64,000 bases of DNA from Buxus sempervirens (lineage: Eukaryota; Streptophyta; Magnoliopsida; Buxales; Buxaceae). The number at the start of each line of letters is the position of its first letter. Position 1 is the first letter of the stretch. The notes below the pieces were generated by a model, which was not told the origin of the DNA, did no database searches, and saw only the letters and a program-made list of their open reading frames with translations. The position numbers and the translations under genes were made by a program. This document shows, one piece after another, positions 55,705 to 64,000 of this stretch. The DNA lies in assembly GCA_947561395.2 (NCBI GenBank), contig OX387192.1, positions 2,852,001 to 2,916,000 of the forward strand, written 5' to 3'.

Positions 55705-56744
55705 TGTAACCTGTTCTAAACTTACCCAAAAAAAATCTGTAACCTGATGAGGTTACATGACACCCAGATTGCGTAATCTTTGTGCACATTAAAAAAAAAT
55801 CCAGATTTTGTCTCTCATTGACATTAATACACCCTTAAACTGATGTCACATCCAAACACTTTAAAAATAATATTTGCACAACACATTTGGATTATCAAAG
55901 ATTAAAACAAATTGAGAAATCATTAACCTTCTTACTCATATGATTGATTAGGTATAAAAAATTCATCAACTAATCCACTTCACAATCAAACACTAGTGAG
56001 AAATGTATAAGATTTTTCCTTTAAGCACACTTGATCAAACCATAAGCCATTCATGATATATGAGTTTAAATTTTATAGAAATGTTTGAGTGTGAGTGAGA
56101 CAAGTAATATCCATGTGAATCTTTTCAATGTCGGCTATTATTAATGAGGTACAGAAGTAGAGAATAATTGTTTGTAATTTTTCTACCTTGAGTGTCAAAG
56201 GAGTTGTGGTATTCTTCAAGACTTATACTCATTAAAGATAGGTAGCATTCCCATTTTTGCCTCTTTCTTTTTCAATGAATTCAGGATGTCTGGGGTTTAC
56301 AGCTCATCCCTTGTTCTTATTCACACATTTATTTTTTATATAACGCTCAGGTGACTTTCACTCTATCTTTTGAGATTGTTTTTTCAGAAATTCACAAATA
56401 CTCCCAATAAGCACACAAGGCTGAATTGAAGTTCACAAGTATTTTCTATATCTATTCTTAAAAAATAATAGTAGAAAAGCTTGAGCTCAAGGATATGATA
56501 ATATAACACTCCAATTTCTATGACATTTCTCATTTGTTAATGTGCTTTAGAAAATGATGTAGTGTGCAAACCAAAACTTTTCTTATGATTAATATATAGT
56601 TCATTGATTGTTGAAAGAAATGAGTATCAAGATTTTTATATACCTAATTTTCCATGGAGCATATTCCTAATGATTTTCCTGAGTGTTTCAAACTTTTGTT
56701 GATCTAAAGGTTTTGTGAAAATATCACCAACATGACACATAAGG
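55705..56744. other. Stretch without recognised gene between solo LTR and copia gag/pol remnant
   Basis: AT-rich. GTAACCTGATGAGGTTACA (55740-55758) is a near palindrome. No conserved retroelement domain was seen. Confidence 0.4.
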
Positions 56745-59180
56745 TTAGATTTTCTTACCCAAAACTTGTTTGTATCCCAAAACACAGTAGCAATTATCAC
56801 TTGTTCTTATTCCATTCATTACACATTTTCCATTTTCATTTATAATTTGACATTCTTTCTTTGTAAAATTCACATGGTGATTGGAATCACATAGCTGGCT
56901 GATGCTAATGAGATTGGCTTTCAATTCTTTGACAAACAGAACCTCATTTAAGCACAAACCATTAGGTCCTTGAATTTTTCTTTTCCCTTTATTTTAGAGG
57001 TGTTTCCATCTCCAAAAGTGACTATACCACCATTATAGTCATCTAGGGAACTGAACAGAGATTTATCTCTAGATACATGCCTGGAGCATCCACTATCTAG
57101 ATACCACAAGTTGTTGTCATGTGCTTTTAAAGCTGTATGGACAACTTAACAGACAAGATCATACTTCCTAACCCAGATTTTCTTCACTTTTGGAACCAGA
57201 TTTTTCATGTATGAGTTATTTGAAAGTATTGATGCATTCTTTTGCAATTTTTGAGCAAAACATATGAGGTATTTGGTGTCTCTTAGGTTCTGAATTTTTT
57301 GGATAGAAGTTTTGTTACTTTCGAAAGAGCGTCACATCTGTCGAATAAGGAAAATTTTGACTTATTTTGAGTCTGAAATTTTTTCTTATCAACATATTCC
57401 TTAGGTAACCCATGTAGAATGTGGAATTTAGGCTTTATGTGTCCTTTCCTTCCACAATAGTGACATATAGGGATAAAAGAGACAGGTTTAAATTCATGCT
57501 TCTTTCTAGCATTAACCCTATAATCAAAACTTTGAACATTGAGTTTAACAGTGGAAGTAAGATTATTACCAATTGAAGCTTTACTCTTGGGTAGACTTTG
57601 TGAAGAGCTTTCTCCAATTGATAACACCATTCTTTTTCCTTTGAAGGCTTGGTTCAATGAATTTTCAGCAACATATCCAAGTCCACTATGATCTTTATCT
57701 CTTCTTTGACTCTCCAGCATTTCGTCTAGTGCCTTAGTTCCTACAGAAAATTTAGTAAAAAAAAATTTTAGACAACTTGATTTCATTTTCTAACAAGGAG
57801 ATTTTACCTTTCAAGTTATCTAACTCAAAAGATTATTCCTTGTACATGAGCTTAGCTTCATGAATTTTAGATACTAAGTAAGTTTCTCTAACTTGTACTT
57901 CCAAGACAATTTTTTCCAACTCTTCTCTTTGTCTCAAGCAAGTTTCTTTTTCCTTTTCAGAACCCTTTAATTGAAGTGACATCCTCTTACATTTTTTCTG
58001 GAGTTTGTGAAATTCCCTGTAAAGGAGATTGTAAGCTTCTGGAAGATCACAATTCTCTTCTGATTCTTCATCTTCACTACACTCACTAGGGGATTCAGTG
58101 TCTGAATTCAGTGTGACTAAAAATGCCATTAAATTTTCTTGACTTTCATCTGTTTCGGAATCAGACGTTTCATCCTCACCACTGTCATCCCATGTGGCTT
58201 TCAAGGCATTTCTCCTTTTAGACATTTTTTTTGGACAATCAACAGCAACATGTCCAAAACCTTGGCATTTATAGCATTGAATTCCCTTCAGATTTCTTCT
58301 CTTATTTTCTGTTTTTGTTTCACTGTTCTTCTTATCGAATCTAAAATTCTTGGGTTTCACTAATAAGTTTGTTGATTGCTTCTTCTTGAAGAATCTTTTG
58401 AACTTTTTAGCAAGTAAGACCAATTCTTCAAAGTCATCATCTGATTCATCATCTATATCCTCTTTTATACTCTTAAGAGTAATCCCCTTCTATTTCTTGA
58501 AAATTTTCAGATTTGCTTCAAAAGTTTGTAGAGACCCAACCAATTCTTCTACCTTCATAGCATCAACATCTTTTGCTTCTTCAATGGCAGTAACTTTAGG
58601 TTGGAATCTCTCAGGTAAAGGTCTCAGAATTTTTCTTACAATCTTGGAGGTAGGAATCTTTTCTCCTAGATTGAAGCTAGTATTGACTATGTCACTCAAC
58701 CTAAAGTAGAATTGATCAAAACTCTCTTCTTCATCCATCTGAATTGTTTCAAAAAAAGTGGTTAAACGTTGCAAATGAGACAATTTAACAGCTAATGTAC
58801 CTTCACGAGTAACCTCTAAAATGTCCCAAGCTTCCTTAGCAATTTCACATGTAGAGTTTCTTCTAAATTCCTCAATAGTAATAGCACTGAATAAGGCATT
58901 AATAGCCTTGTTATTCCAACTACAATTGTCAAAATCCCCTTTACTCCACTTATCATGAATCTTTGGTACAACAACACCTTGAACATCTTCTGTTGGTGCT
59001 TAATACCTATTCAAAATAGACAACCAGATTCTCTCATCTAAAGACTTCAGATAAGCTCGCATTCTTGCCTTCCAATAGGCATAATTTGACCCATCAAAGA
59101 GGGGTGGCCTAGAGGAAGAAGCCCCTTCTTTGTTATAGTCCATAGAGAACCAAGATCTCACTCCTTAAACAGATTTGAGT
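56745..59180 (-). pseudogene. Gag and start of pol of the copia fossil
   Basis: From right to left, a copia gag region (UBN2-type) includes DEEESFDQFYFRLSDIVN (58490-58783). The CCHC zinc knuckle CYKCQGFGHVAVDCPKK lies at about 58235-58285. A second cysteine-histidine motif, CHYCGRKGHIKPKFH, is near 57440, followed by a gag-pre-integrase-like segment with LISISQLCDSNHHVNF (56745-56957). Integrase core and reverse transcriptase were not found. Several breaks are present. Fossil. Confidence 0.85.
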
Positions 59181-59200
59181 GGAGCGGCTCTGATACCAAT

Positions 59201-59969
59201 TGAGATTTCTTAATCTCAAGCCCCTTTCTCTATGAAACTTGTAACCAAGGAATGTACACAACAAACAGTAGATAGAAACACGATTTTTACGAGGAAACCC
59301 TAGATTACCATCTAAGTAAAACCTCGAGTCCTTTTTCAGGGAGACCACGCCTGGAAAATCATATCACTATGAAAAGAATCATACAAGAGAATTCAGATTT
59401 ACAAGAATTCACATCAAAAGTAATTCTCACTCTAGGTTGATTCCACAACCACTCTATCCATAGCCCTTGATCTTCCAACCCTCTTGGCTGCTCCAAGAAT
59501 GCACGACCACATTTTGAGTGTGTCCAGGATGCCAATTCAGATCTGCTCCAAATCTGAATTTTTTATCTTCAAGTCTTTCTCCAGGCCTTGAAGAAATCCA
59601 CTAGCAACCTTGTTGTTTCCGATCTCGCGAGCTCCCTTCTTCTTCACCAAAGAACCACTCGTTCAATCACCTTCTAGAATCCTCCAAATCTACTTTTATA
59701 TCAAAGGTCAACCAACCCTGTAACTACCTGAGAACCAAACTTGAACAACCACTTCAACCTAACAGAATTCTAACAAAGTTCGTATTCAACCAAGGATTCT
59801 GTTAGAGTTGCAGCTACAACAAGTTACTACTAAACCTATTGGTAGCAACCTAACACAACATCAAGTTCTAATTTACTTATTTCGCAACATTGACTTATTT
59901 ACAAACACAGCATCATGTTTCTTTTATTTACTAACTTGCAATAGTACCTTTTTAAAAATCTTCACTGGA
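59201..59969 (-). repeat. 5' LTR of the copia fossil, truncated
   Basis: Same sequence as the 3' LTR from TGAGATTTCTTAATCTCA to AAAATCTTCACTGGA, where the match stops. The outer end is lost next to the LINE. Confidence 0.85.
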
Positions 59970-60567
59970 TCAATTTTAGCACTATTTTACTCAACACTTA
60001 CTATTGTTTTTCACTAGAATTATTAAAAATTCTAATGAATAGATGCGTTGGAGGCGATTTTGGAGGCAATTTTGGAGTCTGAGTTGAGAGTTGTCTGATA
60101 AGTCTTGCTTTGGACAGTCGGTTGAGTGGATCGAGACTTACCGTGGTTTGCGCCTTCCTAGACGGTTTTCCTTCACTCGGATCAGTGGTTTCCTTCCTTT
60201 TCATCCGATTTTGTGTTTTCCCTCTTAGGTCCATTCCTGGTTTTGCTTGCTAGTTCTCTCTTCCTCTGCCTTTGTTGCACTGTCCTGGTTCTATTGTCCT
60301 AGTTCTGTTGTGGTTCTATCATCCTGGTTCTGTTTTGCTTGCCGTTTTTTCTGCTTTGCTTCCTTCCGTTGCTCTTGATTGCGTCCTTGTGCTCGTGCTT
60401 CCTGCTTCGCTCCTTTGCTTCCTTGCGTTCTTGCATTCACTTTCTTCTTCGCTCTTTGAATTCTTGCTTCCTGCTTCGCTTCCTTGTGTTCGTTCCTGCC
60501 CGCCTTCTCGTCATAAACTAATTCTCCTTCCTTGGTGAGGTGTTCCGGTCTATTATCCTTATGTGCA

Positions 60568-62019
60568 ATGGATGCCCTTGTTAGCGGTTTTCATCATCTT
60601 GCACTGCCTTCCAGACCGAACCACGTTTTCTCCTTGTCATATGACGAGAAAAATCGTATGGAGTCTCGCTGGACATATCTTTTGTTGATTGAAATCCCTA
60701 ATGCTACTCCTTCGTTAGCATCCCTAAAAAATCTGGCTGATCGGGTTTGGAAATCGATTACTATTCTCTCCTACCTTCAGATTTCTTCTAATTGGTTCCT
60801 GCTATCAGTTTCCACTGAAAATGAGCTTCAGGCTGTTATTTCATCACAACCTTGGTTCCTCAATGGTAGTCTCTGTTTGATGGCCCGTCTTCATAGCAAT
60901 GATGACACTAAGAAGTTCGTGTTCCGAACCATCACCATTTGGATGTAGCTACATAATCTTCCTCGTTCCCATTTTGATGTGGATTTCTTTTATCGACTTG
61001 GCGATGATTGTGGCAAAACTTTGGATGTTGAACTCCCACAGAACCCTGATTTCCCCCATGCTTGCACAAGGCTCGAGATGAATCTTCTGGCTCCTATTCC
61101 CTCCGGAATTTTTGTTGAATTGTTAGATTCAACTCAAGTTCGAATCGATTTTTGTTATGAAGATTTGCCTGATTTTTGTTTCGGTTGTGGTTTTATAGGT
61201 CACCTGCTTACATCTTGCTGTGCATCATCCGATGGTCATCATCATGGGTGTTCTTCGGAGTTTGTCCCCAAGTACTTAGAGAAGAATACTGTTCCTTCTC
61301 GCTGGTGCTGGCACTTGCTTGCCGCCTTCCTAGCCAAAGGCAATTCTAATTTGCCGGGACAAACCTCTGCTTCCAACCCTCCACATCCGTATCCGAACCC
61401 GGTTCCTGCATACGATGGGTCCAGTTCAGCAGCTTCTATGAACATTATTCCGTGTGGGCCCCTTGGCACTTCAGAGGGATTGGGCCGCGTTGGTGGGCTC
61501 TCGCCAGTCATTGCCACCATCCAATCTTCACATTCTTGGCTTTCACCAGTTCCTGGGCTTTCAACTGATGCTACCTCAGACGTCTCCACAGGGGCCCTCC
61601 CTTCCCGGCCTTCTCGGTTTTCTGCTTCTTCCGATAAAATGAGCACTTCAACAGAGCTGGGGGTCAACTTACTGTTTTCTGACTTCTTCAGCAAAATGTC
61701 TCCAGGAAATCAGGCTTGGGATTCTGTTCACCTAGCGGCTTTACCATTTCTTGTTTTATCAGACAACAGCACCAGAGCGTCTTCCTCGGCTAAGACTGTC
61801 AGGCATCACCAAAAGGCCATTTCAATCAAAAATTTCACTCACAAGGATGCTACATCGGTCCACTCCTCACCTATGGAAGCTTCTCCGACATCTAAGAAGC
61901 GAAAGCTCCTTCAAATCTCTAATCGTCCTTCTCCCTCAGATCATTCTTCTCACCCTGAGTCGAGCTCTTCTTCTGCTCCATCATCTCGTCCTTCTAAGGA
62001 CGCTTGTTCTCCTTCATGA
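60568..62019 (+). pseudogene. LINE ORF1 (DUF4283-like plus CCHC knuckle)
   Basis: RNA-binding protein of the LINE particle. From MDALVSGFHHLALPS the frame runs to the TGA at 62017-62019, 483 codons, with a single in-frame TAG at 60946-60948 (a Gln or Trp is expected in WxQLHNLP). A DUF4283-like region lies at residues 25-140. The knuckle FCFGCGFIGHLLTSC (CX2CX4HX4C) is near residue 210, and a Ser/Pro-rich tail follows with SKKRKLLQISNRPSPSD. The TGA overlaps the ORF2 start as ATGA. Confidence 0.85.
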
Positions 62020-63386
62020 AGTTTCTTTTTTGGAATTTCCATGAACTTGGTCAACCCGTGACGCAACAGCATCTTAAGGACCAAGTTTTTGCTCATAAGC
62101 CTGACCTTGTTATGCTCTCTGAGACTTTTGCCAAACAAGCTCTTGCTGCTCGAGTAGCTAAGAGTTTACTTTTTGCTCATAACTTTGTACTTCCTTCGAC
62201 TTTCCATAGGGAAGGTTTTCTTTTGTTGTGGACTTCTGAATATAGTATATCTGTTCTTCACTATCTTGAGTGGCTAGTCTTGTTTCAGGTGTGCCATCAG
62301 GATCAAACTTGGTTTATCGTGTTCTCATGCAAATTCTAATCCATCTATGCAAGAACAGCAATGGCATGAAATTCGACAGCTCACTATGTTTTTTGATAAT
62401 CCTTGGATGTTGGTTGGTGATTTCAATGCCATGCTTCACAAGGTTGAGAAACGGGGTGGCTCTCCACTTCTTCCGCGGCAAGTGCAGAATTTTAGAGATT
62501 TCATTCATGGTTGCTACTTGACAGAGCTTACTATGTATGGCCCCCAGTTTACTTGGACAAATGGCCAACAGGGATGCCATCGGATTTTTGAAAAGCTTGA
62601 CAGAGTTTTTGTCTCTTCTGATCTCTATGAGTTTTTTCCTTATCCGACTGTTTTTTCACAGCCTATTATCTCCTCCGACCATTGCCCAATTGTTGTGAAT
62701 ATGATGTTGTCCAAGAAAAAGGGTGCTCAACCTTTTCGGTTCGAGGCTTTTTGGATCCATGAGGGCTTCTGTTACCAGCTCATTGCCAACTCATGGCATG
62801 CTAATTCGATTTCTGGATCGGATTGCCTATTCATCAACGGTTTGCATCAATGACCGGTGCTTTGAAACAGTGGAATAAGGAGGTAGTCGGGAATATACAT
62901 ACTAAAAAAGATTAGCTTCATGCCCGGATTGCTGAGTTACAAGAAGATATGGCTTCCAATCCATCTCCAATTCTGAGCTCCGAAGAGCACGCTCTTCAAC
63001 TCCAGTATGCAAAAATTCTTCGTCAACAGGAAACCTTCTGGGCCCAAAAGTCGCGGATTATGTAGCTTAAAGAAGGCGACTGCAATACCAGTTTCTTTCA
63101 TCGGACCACACTGATCTGCCGGCAGAAGAACTATATTCATGCATTAAATGATGCAGAGGGCACGGAGATTAGCAATAGAACTTCCTTGGAGACCATGGTC
63201 AAAACTCATTTTCAGAATATTTGCCAACATAAACATGTGTCCCCTCAGTTTCAGTTGAATGGTCTTGTTCCAAAGAAAATTACTGCCTCTCAGAATGAAC
63301 TCATCACTCAGATTCCATCTCCTACCGAGATATGGTTGGTTGTCCAATCGCTTGGTTCCCTCAAGTCTCCTGGTCCAGATGGATAC
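62016..63386 (+). pseudogene. LINE ORF2 remnant: endonuclease and start of reverse transcriptase
   Basis: It starts MKFLFWNFHELGQPVTQQHL at 62016 inside the ORF1 stop (ATGA). Endonuclease motifs visible are KPDLVMLSET, MLVGDFNAMLHKVEKRGG, LDRVFVSSD and ISSDHCPIVV. The frame shifts by one base near 62320 and again near 62830, and stops occur at KKD*LHARI (near 62910) and RIM*LKEGDCNTSFFH (63061-63065). The RT begins with SLKSPGPDGY and is cut there by an LTR. The enzyme would have nicked target DNA and copied LINE RNA; this copy is dead. Confidence 0.87.
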
Positions 63387-64000
63387 TGTGCGCACCCGAT
63401 TTCGAGCCGCACGATGAGGTGCATGCAAAGTGATGCTCGCCTCGGGACTATTTGGAGTCGCCACTGCCTGAGAGGTGCAGGCAGACACAAAAGGGGCACA
63501 TATTTGGGCCTAATTATTTTGGTTTGCGGCTTTTTAGAGATCTAAGCAAGTTCTCGGTTACGTCTAGGGAAGTCCGAAGACACCCTAGCCCGCCCCGTCG
63601 GTTGACGGGTCCCATGGGTCTCCTTGGTTTGAGTCAACTTAATTCTCACCCAATTCCTAGGCCAGCATGCACACTTATTTGGTCTGTTGGGGACCACTGA
63701 GGGTGTGGGTCCCCTTTTTATTTGATTTTATCTTTTTTATAAATTGATGAAATGGGTTTGGTATGGGCCCTGTTGGAAGGTCCAGTGGAATCCAAGTTGG
63801 GCTAAAGTCAAGCCCAGGCCCAATTCGGGTTATTGGGTTACCCTTATTGGATTTTGGCTATTTGGTTTAAAGGTTGATTAAATATTTACAAAATTAGTGA
63901 GTTAAAGTTTTTAAGGCCCAATGGGCTTGGATTTGGCCCACTAACAATTTAATCAGGTGGCCTTGGGCCTATTTATCAAAATGGGCCTTGGTTGGGCCAA
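63387..64000 (+). mobile_element. LTR of the same family as 52514-55699, continues past the window
   Basis: It starts TGTGCGCACCCGATTTCGAG at 63387 directly after the LINE RT codons for GPDGY. Shared with the LTR at 52514 are TTTGGAGTCGCCACTGCCTG, CCCGCCCCGTCGGTTGACGG, GTTGGGGACCACTGAGG and CCCCTTTTTATTTGATTTT. The 3' end lies beyond 64000, so whether it is a solo LTR or a full element is unknown. Confidence 0.85.

Larger units (their letters stand above)
48867..59969 (-). mobile_element. Ty1/copia fossil, minus orientation, with nested insertions
   Basis: The 3' LTR is 48867-49896 (TGAGATTTCTTAATCTCA to TTTTCCCAACA) with the polypurine tract beside it (49897-49910). The 5' LTR starts at 59201 with the same sequence and is truncated near 59969. 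The primer site (GGCTCTGATACCA, complement of the initiator-Met tRNA type) is at 59186-59198. Gag and the start of pol lie at 56745-59180; most of pol is missing. A foldback element (51372-52106) and a solo LTR (52514-55699) are nested inside. The 3' LTR has about 170 extra bases (49165-49335) relative to the 5' copy. It is broken in many places; the two LTRs have diverged visibly, so it is not recent. Confidence 0.85.
59970..63386 (+). mobile_element. LINE (L1-type) retrotransposon, 3' part cut by an LTR
   Basis: Two overlapping frames in the usual LINE order: ORF1 with a C-terminal zinc knuckle (60568-62019) and ORF2 with an AP-type endonuclease and the start of reverse transcriptase (62016-63386). 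The 5' leader (60240-60530) is pyrimidine-rich with repeated CTTGCTTCCTGCTTCGCT. The left edge is approximate. The right edge is the LTR insertion at 63387; the rest of the RT, RNase H and poly(A) tail are beyond it or lost. Confidence 0.85.

Noticed and set aside
60272-60538. 88-codon frame before LINE ORF1
   Set aside because: Pyrimidine-rich leader with repeated CTTGCTTCC words; no domain, and the LINE ORF1 start is better placed at 60568.
61242-61694. 150-codon minus-strand frame within LINE ORF1
   Set aside because: Antisense to the Ser/Pro-rich part of ORF1; no independent support.
1-64000. Search for tRNA, rRNA, riboswitch or bacterial-type operon features
   Set aside because: None was recognised by eye; the tRNA-like strings at 6152-6166 and 59186-59198 are retroelement primer sites.

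Overview
This window looks like nuclear DNA of a dicot-type flowering plant. It is AT-rich and gene-poor, the host genes have GT-AG introns, and most of the length is nested transposons. I could not identify the species. No tRNA, rRNA, CRISPR array or prokaryotic operon was seen.

Host genes. Four copies of a UDP-glycosyltransferase gene of the UGT74 type (GT1, group L) form the core. UGT-A (10173-11655) and UGT-B (19392-20887) lie on the plus strand. UGT-C (24386-26150) and UGT-D (44651-46361) lie on the minus strand. A, B and D look whole (457, 462 and 457 aa), each with one phase-0 intron at the same codon. C is a recent pseudogene with two 1-nt deletions in exon 2. The duplicated unit includes the promoter region: a TGACGTCA palindrome and a block around GGCTAGGCACC recur upstream of the copies. 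A PPR gene fragment (41814-44521) is split by a solo LTR and cut off where the UGT-D duplication block begins.

Mobile DNA, left to right. A non-autonomous CACTA element (465-1926, TSD TGC) sits in a repeat whose unfilled paralogue is at about 23013. Next come Ty3/gypsy LTR and gag fossils (1966-6726), a 1.6-kb Mutator-like element (MULE, 6821-8420, 9-bp TSD), and a Ty1/copia fossil with two adjacent LTRs of another family in its LTR (12690-16186). Further on are foldback and hAT-like elements (23722, 26399, 27605, 28279) and two solo LTRs (28822-31733 and 32283-34516). A 6.3-kb MULE follows (35384-41698, 9-bp TSD), then a solo LTR in the PPR gene (42073-44021). The right end holds a copia fossil (48867-59969) with a foldback element and a 3.2-kb solo LTR nested in it, a two-ORF L1-type LINE (about 59970-63386), and an LTR cutting the LINE in its reverse transcriptase (63387 to the end).

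Most interesting object. The 6.3-kb MULE carries a multi-exon Ulp1/SENP-like cysteine protease gene (36619-38673, minus strand). Its nine exons have consistent splice sites and phases, and its His, Asp and Cys motifs are visible. Beside it lies a captured receptor-like-kinase fragment that keeps its intron. No MULE transposase was recognised in it. This resembles the ULP-carrying MULEs known from plants (Kaonashi type), here combined with a kinase fragment.
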